NCBI GenBank assembly: GCA_002707025.1
Contig: PALG01000005.1
Coordinates: forward strand, 3,900 to 67,899
DNA length: 64,000 nt
Reading direction: 5' to 3'
From: Flavobacteriaceae bacterium
Lineage (GTDB): Bacteria > Bacteroidota > Bacteroidia > Flavobacteriales > Flavobacteriaceae
Shown: positions 8,128 through 16,497 of the stretch, piece after piece
Numbering within the stretch: position 1 is the stretch's first letter
Layout of the letters: every line of letters starts with the position of its first letter
Notes under the pieces: generated by a model
Told to the model about the DNA's origin: nothing
Database searches by the model: none
Seen by the model: only the letters and a program-made list of their open reading frames with translations
Translations under genes and position numbers: made by a program

Positions 8128-11100
8128 TTAGTTTTCTGCTTTATTAATATAAATCCATCCTGTTTTTACCTCACCATAAATGGCGTCAGGAGTATTAAAT
8201 TTCAACACATAAAAATACGTTCCCGTAGGAAGCTCATTCCCGTCTTGGTCAATTCCGCAGAATTCATTTATATAATCTGAATTCTGGTAAACACTCATCC
8301 CATAACGATTGAACATTTCCAAAGAAAAGCCATCGGTACGATCGGATAGGAATTCTAAATCCAAACAATCGTTAAGGCCATCGCCGTTAGGGGACAGTCC
8401 TTCAGAAATAGTACAATTATCTACATCGTATAATTGAACTGTTATATCTGCTGAAGACACACAAGATCCTGCCGCTACTTCAACAGTATAAATTTGTCCC
8501 CCAACCGTATTGGAAGGAATGGAAAACTCGAGTGTACTATTGGTTTCCCCTGTAAGGATTTCACCATTTAAATACCATTGGTAAGTAACATCACTTTGAT
8601 CACTACTAGCCGTGAGCACATTGGTCTCATCTGGACAAGTTTTGAAATCATCACCAATAGTTACTATAGGATTCTCATTAATCTCAATGTTTATTGAATC
8701 GGTAACGACACACGAGCCTACCGTAATTTCTAGATCATAGGTTCCAGAGGCGTCCACCACTATGGTTTCACTGGTTTCACCTGTGCTCCATAGGTAGGAG
8801 ATTCCATCGGTGTTTCCAGTAATTTCAGGAATAATTTCGAAACTCTCTCCTTCACAAAGCACAACATCTTGTCCTAAATCGAGCACCGGAGGTTCGGTAA
8901 CGGTAATTGTAGTCGATAAGGTTTCCTCATTACAAGGTGGGAAAGTAACCGTTACAGTGTAAGTCCCCGCTGAAGTAGGAGTAAACACTGCATCGGTGGA
9001 CACAATGGCTCCATCTCCATCGACCCATTCATAGGTGACAATGGTTAAATCGACATCTGGGTTTTGTGGAGTAGCGTTTAATTCTGGAAAATCCTCACCT
9101 TGACATATTTCAAAACTTTCAGAAAGGTCGATTTGAAGGTCTACCGTTTCACCCACCAACAAATCAAATTCTACAGTGCTATAACACGTAGGCTCTGAAG
9201 CTTTTTCAACCCGAACATAAATGGTTTCCGGATTTTCTGTGTTTTCGTAAGCAGAAGGCGTATCAATGGCTCCAATATTGGCTTCGGCATTTAACTGACT
9301 TAAATGGAAGGTTATATTAAACTGTGCAGGGTCTTGACCATCCAAAATAGTAGGAATCTGACTTTCTAAATCGAAGGTTGCTGATCCTGTCCCCCCAGAT
9401 TGATCACAACTAAACATATCGTCTGGAGTGACAATTTGAGGCTGGCTATTTTGCAAGGACAAGGTAATATCATCGATCGCAAGATCGTTACCACAGCCAC
9501 CTATGGAGTTGTTGATCAATACCAACTGAATGTCTGAGTTTGCCCCTGTGTTGAAATTGATCAAATACTCTTGCCAGTTAGGGTCTGGACCATTAGGAAT
9601 ATCCCCTGTATTGGTTTCTTCTATTAGGTTTCCAGAAGTATCTTCAATTCTGAAAATAACGTTGGAAGGAATACTTGTTCCTCCACAAATATTGGTATCG
9701 GTATCATACACCGTTGTAATCCAGGCGCTGAAGAAATAGTCCCCATCTGGATTCAAAGTGATGGTTCTTCTATAGAATTCCCCTGGGTTAAAATCGGCAT
9801 TCACAAAAAGCATTCTACCGTCTACATCCCCTTCCGTATGGTCTTCCATGCCTACATGCCAACCGGTATTTAAGCCTGTAGAGGTATTGCTAATGGTGTA
9901 TTCGCCATCTTCTATCTGACTTAAATCGTTACAGATATACGTTGTAGAAGCTCCATTTAAATCACAGACCCGTCCAGTACCTGTACCAAAGTTCTCTTCA
10001 AAATCAACACTTTCACAAACGGGCTCAATGTTACAATCTGGGCTGGTAAGGAACGTGATCTCAACACTTTCCGTTACTGTACAACCAGCTACGGTTACGT
10101 CTACTGAATACGTTCCTGTTGCAGAAACCGTGATGGTTTGTGTCGTTTCCGAAGTATTCCATAAAAAGGTAGCATCTGCAGGGTCTGCGCCATCTAATGC
10201 TGCAGTGATATCATAAGAAGGGGTATCACAAAAAACTTGATCACCTCCCAAATCCACACTAAAGCTTCCTGGCGCTGGAGTCACTTCTACCTCATCTTCC
10301 AAAACCACTACATCCCCATTACAGTTACTGTAAGTGACCCTAGCTGTATAAACCGAAACTTCGGTAGGACAAACCTCAATTGTAGGATCGGTCCCTATGA
10401 CGGTCCCCGAAGCATCCAACCATTCAAAAACGTAGGTTGGCGCTCCATCTGGAGTAAAACGCCAAGCTTCATTAGTGGCTGTCCAAGGAGAGTCTGAAGT
10501 ATTTCTTCCGGGTGGTACATACGCAATGTCTCCATCATTATTTTGAATACCAATAACAGCATTTCCACTATTCCATGAAGGGCAAGAGGGTTTATCCTGA
10601 ATGTAAATTTCAATTACGTTGGAAAACTCATAAAAAACTACCATCTGGGTAGCCAATAAGTTATTACATGCCCCAGAAAACATGGGCACTTCAAAATAAG
10701 AAACCACCAAAACCCGATTAGGGAAGGTGCCCAAAACCTCATAGGCAATCTCTTCCGTGGTAGAAACAGAAGGATCAATATCATGTCCAGGAGTAAAAAC
10801 GTTAGCTTCTGCTAACGTAGGGTTGGTATTGTTTGGTAAATTTTCTGTAAAAGACCATCCATTGGTCGTGTCTCCCGGGTCTACATCAAAACGTATCACC
10901 CCATTGGAACCTACCTGAAATTCTGTTTCCACATTTCCAAAAAAACAAAAGTCATAAGGAAGGTTATCTACCGGAGACCAAGCATCGTCAATATTTGGAT
11001 TCAAAGAATTGGCCAAACCATCAAATGGAAAGGGAGGGTTATAGGGAATACCTTCGACCGTGTATGTTTCACTGATGGTCTCAAAAGTTTCCAAGAAATT

Positions 11101-11280
11101 CGCGGTAAGGTCTGTACATCCAGAACCATTAGAGCAATCAATGGTAACGTCAGGTCCTGCATCCACAAAAAGAGAACCAGGCCCTTGCGCAAAAGAAGTC
11201 ATGGATCCTAGAAAAAAAACAGCAATAACAAAGAGATTTTTCAACTCAAAGGAGCGAAAAAAAGATAGATATATCTTCAT
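8128..11280 (-). CDS. Large T9SS type B surface protein with Ig-like repeats
   Basis: A 1050-residue exported protein; signal peptide to about residue 31 (SFAQ). The N-terminal about 250 residues form a globular domain with FQVGSNGVIRFD and an IGIQNNDGDIAYVPPGRNTS segment, resembling nidogen-like or T9SS-associated surface domains. Ig/PKD-like repeats follow, interrupted at about 410-600 by a jelly-roll-like segment (EFYRRTITLNPDGDYFFSAW), then more Ig repeats. The end (about 955-1050) is a type B sorting domain nearly the same as in the next gene. It is the first gene of the four-gene minus-strand operon. Function inferred: surface adhesin or matrix component. Ligand unknown. Confidence 0.86.
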   Translation of the reverse strand: MKIYLSFFRSFELKNLFVIAVFFLGSMTSFAQGPGSLFVDAGPDVTIDCSNGSGCTDLTANFLETFETISETYTVEGIPYNPPFPFDGLANSLNPNIDDAWSPVDNLPYDFCFFGNVETEFQVGSNGVIRFDVDPGDTTNGWSFTENLPNNTNPTLAEANVFTPGHDIDPSVSTTEEIAYEVLGTFPNRVLVVSYFEVPMFSGACNNLLATQMVVFYEFSNVIEIYIQDKPSCPSWNSGNAVIGIQNNDGDIAYVPPGRNTSDSPWTATNEAWRFTPDGAPTYVFEWLDASGTVIGTDPTIEVCPTEVSVYTARVTYSNCNGDVVVLEDEVEVTPAPGSFSVDLGGDQVFCDTPSYDITAALDGADPADATFLWNTSETTQTITVSATGTYSVDVTVAGCTVTESVEITFLTSPDCNIEPVCESVDFEENFGTGTGRVCDLNGASTTYICNDLSQIEDGEYTISNTSTGLNTGWHVGMEDHTEGDVDGRMLFVNADFNPGEFYRRTITLNPDGDYFFSAWITTVYDTDTNICGGTSIPSNVIFRIEDTSGNLIEETNTGDIPNGPDPNWQEYLINFNTGANSDIQLVLINNSIGGCGNDLAIDDITLSLQNSQPQIVTPDDMFSCDQSGGTGSATFDLESQIPTILDGQDPAQFNITFHLSQLNAEANIGAIDTPSAYENTENPETIYVRVEKASEPTCYSTVEFDLLVGETVDLQIDLSESFEICQGEDFPELNATPQNPDVDLTIVTYEWVDGDGAIVSTDAVFTPTSAGTYTVTVTFPPCNEETLSTTITVTEPPVLDLGQDVVLCEGESFEIIPEITGNTDGISYLWSTGETSETIVVDASGTYDLEITVGSCVVTDSINIEINENPIVTIGDDFKTCPDETNVLTASSDQSDVTYQWYLNGEILTGETNSTLEFSIPSNTVGGQIYTVEVAAGSCVSSADITVQLYDVDNCTISEGLSPNGDGLNDCLDLEFLSDRTDGFSLEMFNRYGMSVYQNSDYINEFCGIDQDGNELPTGTYFYVLKFNTPDAIYGEVKTGWIYINKAEN

Positions 11281-11402
11281 TTTAAAAGATGATTGGTGGT
11301 TATTTTGCGACTAAAGTAAAGAAAAAACTGAAATAAGTAATGGCAATATTAAATTTTAGTTAAGTTGAAATAAATTTCCGATTAATTACACCTACCCAAA
11401 GT

Positions 11403-12365
11403 TTATTTCCCAATTGAAAAAATAGCATATACCGGAAAGTGATCGCTAAAACCCCCACGGTATTTTGTCCCTACATAGGTTCGAAACGGAAAGCCTTTAT
11501 ACCCTCCTTTGTATTCTTGAATATTCTTCGGTTTATAAATGCGTGCTGTTTTAAACTGGAACTTATTATCATGTCCCTTGAGAAAATTATGAGATACGAT
11601 GATCTGATCAAACAAATGCCAAGCATACCGGTGTCCCAAACTCCCGCTTTCGCGGGTTAACAGTAATTCCATAGGATTGTAAAAATTATCTGAAGTTAGG
11701 GTCTTTACACTTTTACTGTGTGGGTCATCATTGAAATCTCCCATGATCAAGATTCTTGCCTCCGGTTCCCCTTTTAGGATTTCCTGAACAATCTCCAAGT
11801 TTTTTTGAGCCGCTTTTACCCTTTTATACGAAGTCTCCTCGGTACCCTGCCTTCTTGATGGCCAATGGTTTACCAAAACGTGCAGTGGCATTCCTCCTAG
11901 TATTCCATATACATGAAGAATATCACGAGTAAAATCCCGCTCACCAAGTTCATTTTCAACATATAAGGAATGAGCCTCTTTATTCTTGACGCTGAAATAA
12001 TCCTTTCTATATAAAAGCGCCGTGTCAATTCCCCTTTCATCTGGAGAATCAAAATGCACGTAACCGTATTGTTTTTCCTTTAGGTGTTTTGAGTGTGCCA
12101 ATTGCTCCAAAACATTACTGTTTTCAACTTCTGCTACGCCCAAAATAACAGGAGGATGTCCAATTTCCTTATAGCCCAATTTGGAGATAACTTTTCCTAA
12201 TTTCCGTAGCTTTTTCTGAAGTCGCTTATCATTCCATTTTTTGGAAGCTTCTGCTGTAAAGTCATCGTCTAAGGTTTTTGGGTCGTCTACCGTATCAAAT
12301 AGATTTTCAAGGTTGTAGAACCCTACTGTAAAATAATTATGGGTATTTGAAGCCTCCTGAAACAT
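11403..12365 (-). CDS. Endonuclease/exonuclease/phosphatase family hydrolase (no signal peptide)
   Basis: A 320-residue EEP-superfamily (DNase I-like) protein. Visible motifs: FYNLENLFD at the N-terminus; GVAEVENSNVL with the metal-binding Glu; HFDSPDERGIDTALLY; VNHWPSRR with a catalytic-type His; MGDFNDDPHS; and the C-terminal SDHFPVYAIF with the Asp-His pair. All key EEP residues are present. Unlike its paralog at 61507-62556 it has no export signal, so it should act in the cytoplasm. Substrate is not determined: phosphodiester or phosphomonoester. It is a single gene divergent from hflX with about 73 bases between them. Confidence 0.85.
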   Translation of the reverse strand: MFQEASNTHNYFTVGFYNLENLFDTVDDPKTLDDDFTAEASKKWNDKRLQKKLRKLGKVISKLGYKEIGHPPVILGVAEVENSNVLEQLAHSKHLKEKQYGYVHFDSPDERGIDTALLYRKDYFSVKNKEAHSLYVENELGERDFTRDILHVYGILGGMPLHVLVNHWPSRRQGTEETSYKRVKAAQKNLEIVQEILKGEPEARILIMGDFNDDPHSKSVKTLTSDNFYNPMELLLTRESGSLGHRYAWHLFDQIIVSHNFLKGHDNKFQFKTARIYKPKNIQEYKGGYKGFPFRTYVGTKYRGGFSDHFPVYAIFSIGK

Positions 12366-12412
12366 CGAATGGTTTTAAGTGCAAATTACAAAAACAGCTG
12401 CAAACAGTTTTG

Positions 12413-12420
12413 TACCTTTG
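12413..12420 (+). promoter_or_regulatory. hflX promoter -7 box
   Basis: TACCTTTG is a full match to TAnnTTTG and lies 18 bases before the hflX ATG. A start 4-5 bases after it would give a leader of about 14 bases. The -33 element is not obvious. Confidence 0.5.
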
Positions 12421-12438
12421 TGTTTCTAATAAAAATCT

Positions 12439-13647
12439 ATGCTAGAACCGAAAGAACACGAATATGAAAAAGTAGTATTAATTGGGCTCATCACCAAAAT
12501 TCAGGATGAAGAAAAGTCCAAAGAGTACCTAGACGAATTGGAGTTCCTTGCTTATACCGCTGGAGGGGAAGTCTTAAAACGATTTACCCAAAAAATGGAA
12601 GTCCCGAACCCTAAGACATTTATTGGTACGGGAAAGATGGAAGAAGTAAGGGACTATGTAAAGGAACATGAAGTGGGCACGGCTATTTTTGATGATGAAC
12701 TTTCTCCTGCCCAACAAAAAAATATTGAGAAACTGCTGAAGTGTAAGATTATCGATCGAACCAATCTTATTCTCGATATTTTTGCCCAACGGGCACAAAC
12801 CAGTTATGCAAGAACCCAAGTAGAGCTCGCCCAGTACGAATACCTACTTCCAAGACTAGCAGGAATGTGGACGCACCTTGAAAGACAGCGAGGGGGTATT
12901 GGAATGCGGGGTCCTGGTGAAACCGAGATTGAAACCGACCGCCGAATTGTTAGGGACCGTATTGCCCTTTTAAAAAAGAAGCTGGAAAAAATCGACAAAC
13001 AAATGGAGGTGCAACGCGGCAACCGGGGAAGCTTGGTTCGTGTAGCCTTGGTAGGATATACCAATGTGGGAAAATCTACCCTTATGAATGTCTTAAGCAA
13101 GAGTGAAGTATTTGCCGAAAACAAGCTTTTTGCGACTTTAGATACGACCGTACGAAAAGTCGTGATTGGCAATCTACCTTTTTTATTAAGTGATACGGTA
13201 GGGTTTATTAGAAAACTTCCCACCCAATTGGTCGAATCCTTTAAAAGTACCTTGGATGAAGTTCGGGAAGCCGATTTATTATTGCACGTAGTGGATATTT
13301 CGCATGGTTCCTTTGAAGACCATATTGCTTCGGTGAATAAAATTTTGGATGAAATAGATAGCAAAGACAAACCTACTTTAATGGTTTTTAATAAAATTGA
13401 TGCGTATCAACCCGAAATAATTGAGGAAGATGATTTAGTTTCAGAAAAAACCACCGCCCATTACTCACTTGCTGAATGGAAGAAAACCTACATGGCGCGA
13501 ACCGATGGCGATGCTATTTTTGTTTCCGCCTTGAACAAAGAAAACTGGGAGGAATTCCGAAGGATTGTCTATGAAAAAGTGCGGGATATACACATTACCA
13601 GATTTCCCTACAATAATTTCCTCTATCCGGAATATACAGAAGAATAA
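12439..13647 (+). CDS. hflX: GTPase HflX
   Basis: A 402-residue HflX GTPase, which binds 50S ribosomal subunits and splits or rescues stalled ribosomes, mainly under heat or antibiotic stress. The N-terminal HflX-specific domain covers residues 1-190, with the conserved TFIGTGKMEEV, IFDDELSPAQQKN and RGGIGMRGPGETEIETDRR. The G domain follows: G1 GYTNVGKST at about 205, DTVGFI (G3) at about 252, and FNKID (G4) at about 315. Length and motif order fit the family. It is monocistronic, with its own promoter box and a strong terminator shared with the convergent DUF3078 gene. Confidence 0.96.
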   Translation: MLEPKEHEYEKVVLIGLITKIQDEEKSKEYLDELEFLAYTAGGEVLKRFTQKMEVPNPKTFIGTGKMEEVRDYVKEHEVGTAIFDDELSPAQQKNIEKLLKCKIIDRTNLILDIFAQRAQTSYARTQVELAQYEYLLPRLAGMWTHLERQRGGIGMRGPGETEIETDRRIVRDRIALLKKKLEKIDKQMEVQRGNRGSLVRVALVGYTNVGKSTLMNVLSKSEVFAENKLFATLDTTVRKVVIGNLPFLLSDTVGFIRKLPTQLVESFKSTLDEVREADLLLHVVDISHGSFEDHIASVNKILDEIDSKDKPTLMVFNKIDAYQPEIIEEDDLVSEKTTAHYSLAEWKKTYMARTDGDAIFVSALNKENWEEFRRIVYEKVRDIHITRFPYNNFLYPEYTEE

Positions 13648-13650
13648 AAA

Positions 13651-13673
13651 AAGCCTGTGAATGTCACAGGCTT
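13651..13673. terminator. Bidirectional terminator between hflX and the DUF3078 gene
   Basis: A perfect 10-base stem (AAGCCTGTGA / TCACAGGCTT) with a 3-base loop, an A-run on the left and a T-run on the right, so it can stop transcripts from both convergent genes. Confidence 0.85.
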
Positions 13674-13698
13674 TTCCAAAATGATTGTAGTTTTTTTA

Positions 13699-14622
13699 TT
13701 AGAAACCATAGGTTAGCCCTACCCCCAATGCTTCACGAATTTGGAATGCCTGAACGGCATTATCATCGTAAATAGCTTGGAAAGCGACATTGGCAGTAAT
13801 CCACTTATTCACGGTCATAACTACATTAGCCGTATAGTCTATATCTACGTTTTGCGGATCTTCAAGGTAGTTGCTGTAAAGATTCAAAATGTTTTCAAAA
13901 GAAATGTTTTCCATGATTTTGAACTTGGCATAAGCATTTAAAGAGGCTCCAAACTCAAAACGCATGGTTTCATTTGCCTCTACCCCAAAATACCCCCCTG
14001 CTTCGTTAAAAGCATCAATAGAGGCTTGATCGCTTCCTATATCGGTAAAATCTCCATTTACGAAAATAAACTTTGCTGTTGCAGGTGAGATATTCACAAA
14101 TAAGTTGTCGCTCTTTTTCCAAAGGGCTCCAGGACCTGTTTGTAAGTAAGCTGGTGAAAAAGCCTTGGTAGTCTCGGTTCTGGTTTCATTTCCATTGGCA
14201 TCTTCCCCGAACACGTACCCAGAGGTCATTTGTGTTTTAAAATTCAGGAAATAAGAATAATACCAATTGCTTTCATTGATTTGCTTTCCTAAGATAGAAT
14301 TGATCTCAAATCGGTCACTTGTTTTACGGGTGAATTCTTGGTCTCTGGTTTTACTAATACCGTAGTCCACCAACAATCGGTTGTCCCAAGCCCAATCACC
14401 ACTTTTGTAATTGGCTGTATAGGAAAGGTTCAAATTTGCAGCATAGTTTGAAGTACCTCCACCTGTCCATTCGGCATTAAAGGCTGCTTGGCTGAATAAC
14501 AAGGAAATATTCCCTTCCTTACTCCATCCGTCTTTATTTTCTTCTTCCGAAGAGGCATCTTCTTGCGCTTGCATCATAAAGGCACTTGAAAAAAGTGCTA
14601 GAAAAAATAGTATTTTTTTCAT
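13699..14622 (-). CDS. DUF3078 family outer-membrane protein
   Basis: A 307-residue protein with signal peptide MKKILFFLALFSSAFMMQAQ, then an acidic linker and the DUF3078 domain, which starts GWSKEGNISLLFSQAAFN with the GGTSNYAANL segment. Alternating strands continue to an aromatic C-terminus (GVGLTYGF), consistent with an outer-membrane barrel. I start at the ATG at 14622; an in-frame upstream codon at 14646 would put eight polar residues before the signal peptide. It lies downstream of the suf genes on the same strand but has its own -7 box. Family function is unknown. Confidence 0.85.
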   Translation of the reverse strand: MKKILFFLALFSSAFMMQAQEDASSEEENKDGWSKEGNISLLFSQAAFNAEWTGGGTSNYAANLNLSYTANYKSGDWAWDNRLLVDYGISKTRDQEFTRKTSDRFEINSILGKQINESNWYYSYFLNFKTQMTSGYVFGEDANGNETRTETTKAFSPAYLQTGPGALWKKSDNLFVNISPATAKFIFVNGDFTDIGSDQASIDAFNEAGGYFGVEANETMRFEFGASLNAYAKFKIMENISFENILNLYSNYLEDPQNVDIDYTANVVMTVNKWITANVAFQAIYDDNAVQAFQIREALGVGLTYGF

Positions 14623-14645
14623 CGGTTTTATTTTAGAATTTGGCA

Positions 14646-14653
14646 CAAAAGTA
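14646..14653 (-). promoter_or_regulatory. -7 box for the DUF3078 gene
   Basis: On the minus strand this reads TACTTTTG, a full TAnnTTTG match 23 bases before the chosen ATG. No TTG lies at normal -33 spacing. It suggests transcription apart from the suf operon. Confidence 0.4.
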
Positions 14654-14731
14654 CTGTGCTTTTTTTTTCAGGGAAAGAAAATTTTAACAAAAAATAGCGT
14701 GGGTCGAAATTCCAAAAAAACTGAAATTCAG

Positions 14732-15238
14732 TTATTTGTTTTTAAAAAGGGGGACTGCCGAACATGCTTCACCATACATCACACTTTTGGCTACCTTGCG
14801 AAGCTTTTGGGTAAGGAGGATAAAGGCGTTTTCGGGAATGGGTTTGTGTGCACAACCTTTTATGATCACGGGTTTATTTTCTAGATGGGATAGATCCATA
14901 TTTTGGATGATTTCCGTAAACAGCAAGGTTTCCAAATCGTTCAATGTCCCTACGGCTACTTTTTTTGTTACTTCTGAAAGTCTGGAAGCAACCAACATAT
15001 AAGCCCATGCAGGTACAATGGCTTCCGAACTGCAATAGATGGCCACATAGCAATCTTGATATTGGGAAACTTCTAAATCTTTTACAGCAGCTCGAAAATC
15101 CTTTTCCTTTAAAATCAATCCTTCAAATAACCATTGTGAAATATCTAAGGAAATTCGTTTCCCTTGAGGATAAAAAGCTTCTAGATCGAATGTTACTAAA
15201 GCACTATTGGCCACCCTATTTATAATTTCTCCTTCCAT
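14732..15238 (-). CDS. DUF2480 family protein
   Basis: A 168-residue soluble protein of the Bacteroidota-specific DUF2480 family: it opens EIINRVANSALVTFDLEAFYP, contains YCSSEAIVPAWAYML in the middle, and has VIIKGCAHKPIPENAF near the end. The two Cys-containing motifs could bind metal or a cofactor, but no function is established. Its ATG overlaps the stop of the DUF59 gene (TAATG), so it is translationally coupled to the Fe-S operon. By position it may help Fe-S assembly or insertion. That is inference from location only. Confidence 0.85.
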   Translation of the reverse strand: MEGEIINRVANSALVTFDLEAFYPQGKRISLDISQWLFEGLILKEKDFRAAVKDLEVSQYQDCYVAIYCSSEAIVPAWAYMLVASRLSEVTKKVAVGTLNDLETLLFTEIIQNMDLSHLENKPVIIKGCAHKPIPENAFILLTQKLRKVAKSVMYGEACSAVPLFKNK

Positions 15239-15564
15239 TATAACATCCCCAGTTCCAGTTTGGCTTCTTCACTCATTAAATCCTGGCTCCAAGGCGGATC
15301 GAAAGTGATTTCTACTTCCGCGTCCTTCACCATTTTTATACTTTTTACCTTTTCTTCAACTTCCAAAGGAAGGGTTTCTGCCACAGGACAGTTGGGAGTG
15401 GTAAGCGTCATCAAAATTTTCACTTCTTGGTCTTCATTTACAAGAACATCATAAATAAGACCCAATTCGTAGATATCAACAGGTATTTCTGGATCAAAAA
15501 TAGTTTTTAGAACCTTCACTATTTTTTCCCCCAACTCGGTCGTATCTATTTCGGTTGTACTCAT
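15238..15564 (-). CDS. DUF59/MIP18 family Fe-S assembly protein (SufT-like)
   Basis: A 108-residue protein of the MIP18/DUF59 (SufT/PaaD-like) family. It shows the DPEIPVDIYELGLIYDV core (about 24-40) and the TTPNCPVAETLP loop with the family Cys (about residue 75), ending in FDPPWSQDLMS. Members help mature Fe-S proteins, and in Bacteroidota they usually sit in the suf operon, as here between sufE and the DUF2480 gene. Spacing to sufE is 6 bases and it overlaps the next gene by 1 base. It is full length for the family. Confidence 0.9.
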   Translation of the reverse strand: MSTTEIDTTELGEKIVKVLKTIFDPEIPVDIYELGLIYDVLVNEDQEVKILMTLTTPNCPVAETLPLEVEEKVKSIKMVKDAEVEITFDPPWSQDLMSEEAKLELGML

Positions 15565-15570
15565 ATTCTT

Positions 15571-15996
15571 TTAGTTATCTATTTGCGCTTGAAACGCCAC
15601 TGCATATAATTTCATTTGTTTGATCATAGAGACCAATCCGTTGGCCCTTGTGGGCGAAAGGTGTTCCTTTAACCCGATCTCATCAATAAACTGGGTGTTG
15701 GCCTCGACAATATGTTCTGGTGCCTGATGTGAAAACACCCGTATTAATACCGCAATAATCCCTTTGGTAATAATGGCATCGCTATCGGCTGTATACACCA
15801 CCTTTCCTTCTTTTAATTCGGCATGGAGCCATACTTTACTTTGGCAGCCTTTAATCAGTTTATCCTCCGTTTTTAAATTTTCTTCAATAATAGGTAGGGA
15901 CTTTCCCATTTCAATGAGATGTTCATACTTATCCATCCAATCATCGAAAAGGGAAAACTCCTCAATTATTTCTTCTTGTATTTGTGAGATACTCAT
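15571..15996 (-). CDS. sufE: Cysteine desulfuration protein SufE
   Basis: A 141-residue SufE, which accepts sulfur from SufS on a conserved Cys and passes it to the SufBCD scaffold. The acceptor Cys is Cys51 in the motif LIKGCQSKVW. The family segments LPIIEENLKTEDKLIKG and SPTRANGL are also present. It lies 3 bases after the META lipoprotein gene and 6 bases before the DUF59 gene. Confidence 0.95.
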   Translation of the reverse strand: MSISQIQEEIIEEFSLFDDWMDKYEHLIEMGKSLPIIEENLKTEDKLIKGCQSKVWLHAELKEGKVVYTADSDAIITKGIIAVLIRVFSHQAPEHIVEANTQFIDEIGLKEHLSPTRANGLVSMIKQMKLYAVAFQAQIDN

Positions 15997-15999
15997 GAA

Positions 16000-16434
16000 T
16001 TAATTTTCCGAATTCTTCTCTTTTTGAGCTGTTAACAATACCGCCCGATCATTCTTGGAATAAAGTGTTAACACTCCATCTTGTATTTGATAGGAGCCCG
16101 TATTTCTTAAGGCTTGTAAAAAAGCATTTTCTACATCCATAATGGGTTGGTCACAAGCTTTTTCGGTAGAGGCAATATCCATAAAAGATAGGGCATAAAG
16201 ATCCAAGGTGTATTTACCAAAAAAACTATTGCAGCCCGTATTACCGTTTATCGCTTTGTCTAAAGCTGTAAAAGTAATGTAAGGATTGTTATTTTGCACC
16301 GTTTCCCCTCCCACAGTTACCACGTTATAGGTTCCTGAAAGCTGAACGTTTCCAGCGGCATCAATTACTTTTTTTGTTTCGTCACAACTTATAAAGAGTA
16401 CGGTTGTTAGTAAAATTAAGATGAACTTTTTCAT
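16000..16434 (-). CDS. META (HslJ-like) domain lipoprotein
   Basis: A 144-residue lipoprotein with a signal ending LLTTVLFISC (lipobox Cys17) and a META/HslJ-like domain: GTYNVVTVGG, NPYITF, the typical NGNTGCNSFFGKY, and a second Cys in EKACDQPIMDVENAF. META proteins are envelope proteins of uncertain role, linked to heat or novobiocin resistance in E. coli. It is transcribed between sufS and sufE. Placement in the middle of a cytosolic Fe-S pathway is unexplained; it may merely share the transcript. Confidence 0.88.
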   Translation of the reverse strand: MKKFILILLTTVLFISCDETKKVIDAAGNVQLSGTYNVVTVGGETVQNNNPYITFTALDKAINGNTGCNSFFGKYTLDLYALSFMDIASTEKACDQPIMDVENAFLQALRNTGSYQIQDGVLTLYSKNDRAVLLTAQKEKNSEN

Positions 16435-16497
16435 TTGTTGCTGTTTTAATTATTCCGAAGATACTACAAAACTTAGAGAGAAGCTTTTAAAAATGTG

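Noticed and set aside
5800-11200. Repeated Ig-like segments considered as CRISPR or DNA tandem repeats
   Set aside because: Repeats are protein-level and 240-270 bases long with diverged DNA; there are no short direct repeats with unique spacers.
12804-13370. 188-codon minus-strand open frame
   Set aside because: Lies entirely inside hflX on the other strand, has Ser/Thr/Arg-rich shadow composition and no recognisable domain; hflX is a firm gene.
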